NCBI GenBank assembly: GCA_026419785.1
Contig: JAODTK010004032.1
Coordinates: 106,950 to 170,949 of the forward strand
Reading direction: 5' to 3'
DNA length: 64,000 nt
From: Sclerodactyla briareus
Taxonomy: Eukaryota > Echinodermata > Holothuroidea > Dendrochirotida > Sclerodactylidae
Shown here: positions 60,435-64,000 of the stretch, piece after piece
How the letters are laid out: the number at the start of each line of letters is the position of its first letter
Numbering within the stretch: position 1 is the first letter of the stretch
The notes under the pieces: model-generated
Seen by the model: only the letters and a program-made list of their open reading frames with translations
What the model was told of the DNA's origin: nothing
Database searches by the model: none
Made by a program: the position numbers and the translations under genes

Positions 60435-62690
60435 TATTCAATCGATGCAAGAAGTACCGTTCAAACATATTGCTCAAGAAGAGAATTGATACGAAGACGT
60501 ACCTCTATTGATTTCACTCAGTAAGATCTTGTCCAAATACACACAAGGCGGACATCGCCGCAGGATTTGACCAGTTCATTTTTGTCAAGTATTACGATCG
60601 TTTGCAAAACTGCATTTTGCAATCATTCAGTGTTAGGTTAGGGAAACCCTAGTTTGACCCTCTCACGATCGACTAGGGAAGATGTTAATTTAATAAACCC
60701 ATCCCATCCGGTTAATATTCATATAAAAGAAGAACAACTGATACTGGAAATAATGAATCTTTCGTTCGATACTCATCTAACCAGTCCAAGTTGCGCAGCA
60801 CTCACATCATTTCTCTCATTAGGGACATGATGATCAGTCCGTTAATTTGCACAAAACGGCTGGTCGCAACAAATGTATATTTTTTGCCGAGGACCATTCA
60901 CGGAATACGAATGTTGACCTAATATTATTGTTTGACGCAGTTTTTCAAATTGTATTCTTATATCAAGAGCAGTTCCATACAAAAGCTTACCACAGTATGG
61001 GTAGCCTTGTAGCTGAAAAGGAGGACATGAACTAAGCTGAATAGGAACTTCAACGATTTCAGTTGAGGATTTCGGTTACTAATAGTGTTGTAGGTACCCC
61101 AATTTCTAGATGTTGCCACGGGTCCTCCTAAGAAAGTTGAGGGATTTTTTTTTTTTCCAGACATGTCATTACACACCTTTACTCCATATTTATCAAAATA
61201 AAATTTGATGAGGAATTAGTTCGCAGATATTTCCTATATACCCGGACCATTATAATTATACTACTGACGTTTCCCAATATAATAACTGGACACGTTCGAC
61301 TATCATGACAACGGCCGTTTTAGTATATCTGAATATGGGACCTATCGTTGTTGTTAAGGAAATAGCATACTAATGACAACGAACCTTTTCGCCCCGATTT
61401 GAATGACAGGCGTCAAAACTAAAAACCTTAATGGAAAACCCTCCATGCCATCCCTCAGTCCGATATCCCAACTATAATCGGAATCCACCGTATGTGGCAA
61501 CACACGACGAAACCTTTGTGGAACCCTCGATAGGTTTCATAATGTTTTTCACTCCGAGTAATGATTTTGAGACGTCCGTTTCACTGTGTTTCAGCCGCCC
61601 TCTTTGCGTTAAATTAAACGCGCGTGGAATAGTCTCCCAATACGATCAAGAACTATGAACGTTTTGTTAATTATTATGGAAGAGCGTTATTTTGGCGAAA
61701 AAGAAGGATTTTAGTGCGATTACGTAATGTTCGTGACGTCACCAAACCATGACCCTAGGTCACGAACTTAAACAACACATATCCGACTGCTCAGAGTCGT
61801 TGTCCGGAACATTACAAACTATAACAACAACCAACCATACTTGACAGTTACCACAGTCGTTCGCGTTGCACCACATGCGTGGTGATATCAGGCATGAGTA
61901 AGTTCTCCCGTCCTACAGGGCTTTTTTCAATGTTTTAAATTATGAACAGTAAATATCACACGTTGGTTAGGTACGTAACTGACCAAGTACATATCCTAGT
62001 TCATAGTACTAGTAATAAGTAAAGGTGCCGGCAGCTACTCCTTCCAAGCCTAAAAGTGGCTTGGTCCCTAGGCTCGCGACTTTATCATGATTCCATGCTC
62101 TGTACTGTACCTGTGCCATGGACCCGGATCCGGCCACAAATTAATTAAGGCATATGCTGCTAACAATACACACAGTCCGCTGTCCTCTTCACAATCCCAC
62201 AAAACTTGTTTGCTTTGCTGCAATGCAGGTATTTAATACGATGTGACGAGGGTTTGAATGAACTTCTTTTCAATACTAAGTTGTGATTGAAGAATAGGCG
62301 AGGCATGTATTTGCATAAGTTTGTTACTGGCCATAATGTTGTTACCTAATGTTGACACTGGCCATTGTGGAAAACATGATGTAGGTGATTAGGGCGTGGC
62401 AGTTTCAGTAATAATGGGGCCAAGTTGAAAGCCTACGTACAGGCTATGCTACGCTATAATCTTTGTGTGTTCACCTAAGCTGAACAACTTTCCAGTGTGG
62501 CGTAACAGTGAAAAAAAAAAAAAAAAAAAGTAGGTTGTCTTTCAATTACTTCACAGTGCATGTAACCAAATCACAACAAATCTGATTTAGTTCTGTTTTT
62601 TCATAACTCTAATGGTTTTGCTTTGGTGATCAGTACGTCTTCGTAACATTACTTTTCAAAAATCCGAAAATACCTCACCAAATCCGAAAA
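60435..62690. other. no gene recognised
   Basis: Small motif-free open frames. Poly-A/T tracts lie at about 61,146-61,158 and 62,511-62,529. A 21-bp direct tandem repeat (AAATCCGAAAATACCTCACC) lies at about 62,659-62,701, just before the LINE below. Confidence 0.5.
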
Positions 62691-62699
62691 TACCTCACC

Positions 62700-63395
62700 A
62701 CCGAGGCTGCAAAACAACTTTGCTGTCTCCTCACTTCAAGCACAATTGGATTTACTGTAACCTCACTTCTATTTGGGATTCCGGGGTTCAATCACCGTTC
62801 TCCAGCGACTACAAAACACGGGCTGCTAGAGTAACCCTTCGTAACCCAAGCTGGAAACGACAACAGTCCACCTCTCGCTCAACTACTGGCTCCCAGTATC
62901 TGACCAGAATTGTTCATAAAATTGCTGCTCTGTGTTACAGGACGGATGGCACCGAATCACTCACCTGTTTTGCCATCTACCTATCTAACTTTCTTATACA
63001 TTATAACCCACCACGCCTACTGAGTTCTCTACGGCCACAGCTGCTGACTCATTCTCCGGCAACTGCTCAACAGTGGGTGATCGAGCATTCCGAGTGTCTG
63101 TACGAAGTACTGGAACCGCCTCCCTAGACGTCCGAGAATCGGGTCTCTGACTCCTTCAAAGCGGTCTAGAAAAACGCTCACCTGTTCTCCAACGATTTCC
63201 TGCAGTCTGCAACTCGACTCCACATACATACACCTATCTATTGTCTATTTTTCTCTGGGCTGTCAGTGCTGACATAGTTTTGTATTATTTGGTATATATG
63301 TTAATATTATATACATATTTTTTAGTTAAGCGCCTAGAGGCCTGCTGTTGAAAGGCGCTATATAAATGCTTTCTTCTATCTATCTATTATCTAAA
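62700..63395 (+). mobile_element. CR1/L2-like LINE 3' end with (TCTA)n tail
   Basis: Forward frames give AARVTLRNPSW (about 62,823-62,857), YWLPVSDQN (about 62,888), RIVHKIAALCYRT (62,906-62,946), a YTPPRQLRSS-like block in shifted frame near 63,010, then GDRAFRVSV and LDVRESGSLTPSKRS (about 63,076-63,160). It is the end of an RT ORF (WLPV..RI..KIA.LCY......GDRAF.V.....W..LP). The 3' UTR contains AGCGCCT at 63,329-63,335 and AGGCGCT at 63,353-63,359, then ATATAAATG and TATC/TCTA repeats. Decayed by frame changes. Confidence 0.75.
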
Positions 63396-63399
63396 ACAT

Positions 63400-63905
63400 T
63401 CTATCATGTTAGATTTTGAGTGGGTCGTTTTCAAGCACCTAGCCAAAATTACAGGCATACAGCTAAAATCTGATTAAGTTTTTTTTTTCTGAACTTAATT
63501 AAAAATTTGGTATTTACGAAATGGGATTCCTATCATTAGGTGAGAGGATGCAATTCTTTAGGGTTTTAAGGCATCCTCTCACCACAGCTTCAGCAGAAAT
63601 TACCAATCAATGCCCAAGCTCACTGCGAAGATCCTAGTAATTAAGCAAATGAATTGCCCTCAGACAAAAAGGCATAGCGAAAGAAATGGGGAGGGGCCAA
63701 ATTTCGGTGAGGATAAAATTATGGATGCAGTAAAATGGTCCAAGTTAAGAGGCCAACTATTATAAATTAATTGGTCACTCTACAAATCATGCCATTAACT
63801 CCCTACGTCGTAAGTAGCATGGGGTGATATTCTCGCCACCTTATTGTTTCACAACTTATATACAAAAGATGCTCATCAAGAAGGCGAGGATGACATGCAT
63901 GCTAC
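63400..63905. other. no gene recognised
   Basis: AT-rich, short open frames only. GAGAGGATGC at 63,542 and GCATCCTCTC at about 63,571 are perfect reverse complements 20 bases apart, a small stem-loop of unknown meaning. Confidence 0.5.
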
Positions 63906-63912
63906 TATTTCA

Positions 63913-63925
63913 TAATAATAATAAG

Positions 63926-64000
<75 letters not shown>
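63913..64000. repeat. (ATA)n microsatellite running off the window
   Basis: Nearly pure ATA/TAA array. It may be the tail of a retroelement: plus strand ending here or, read as TAT on the minus strand, one lying beyond the window. Confidence 0.9.

Overview
This window reads as an intergenic or heterochromatin-like stretch of a metazoan genome, not a prokaryotic one. No intact host gene is visible. No open frame runs beyond about 174 codons, simple-sequence tracts are abundant, and every coding signature I recognise belongs to a decayed transposable element. The mix is CR1/L2-like and Rex1/Babar-like LINEs, an RLE-type LINE, a Penelope-like element, a P-element/THAP9-like DNA transposon, tRNA-like SINE heads, a displaced 28S rRNA piece and minisatellites with TGACCT motifs. 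It suggests a marine invertebrate, possibly a deuterostome such as an echinoderm, hemichordate or lancelet. The phylum is inference from repeat style and is not proven.

Layout. 0-2.7 kb: a (+) CR1/L2-like LINE (RT to 3' tail). 4.2-4.7 kb: a tRNA-like SINE head and a LINE C-terminal scrap. 5.0-5.85 kb: inverted GC-rich modules around a (TAA)n tract and a minus-strand retroelement tail. 5.9-6.6 kb: a minisatellite of about nine units of 75-87 bp. 8.5-10.5 kb: a P-element/THAP9-like transposase relic with visible splice sites. 12.4-17.2 kb: a degenerate repeat field rich in TGACCT, including a tandem duplication of about 640 bp and minus-strand LINE 3' ends tailed by TAC/GTA repeats. 19.5-19.9 kb: a LINE 3' end. 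20-31.2 kb: nothing I can name. 31.28-33.8 kb: a mosaic of (+) LINE RT fragment, antisense 28S rRNA fragment and (+) Penelope-like element. 38.8-41.4 kb: the most complete LINE (endonuclease plus RT, Rex1/Babar-like). 42.7-43.8 kb: a 117-bp tandem duplication and a TACGTA-rich repeat, whose second copy lies inside an element with terminal inverted repeats (TIRs) at 55.16-56.45 kb. 47.0-51.3 kb: two LINEs tail to tail, a (+) CR1/L2-like and a (-) RLE-type. 58.5-59.4 kb: a (-) LINE. 62.7-63.4 kb: a (+) LINE 3' end. The window ends in (ATA)n.

How the parts relate. These are independent insertions and not a working pathway. The recurrent theme is LINE 3' architecture: several elements end in a short AGCGC...GCGCT inverted repeat, then ATA-like bases, then a tri- or tetranucleotide microsatellite. 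That suggests a shared reverse-transcriptase recognition structure and explains many of the microsatellites. Frameshifts are everywhere. Most are probably neutral decay, but interrupted simple repeats mean long-read assembly error cannot be excluded. Family names come from protein motifs I read in conceptual translations; no database search was run.
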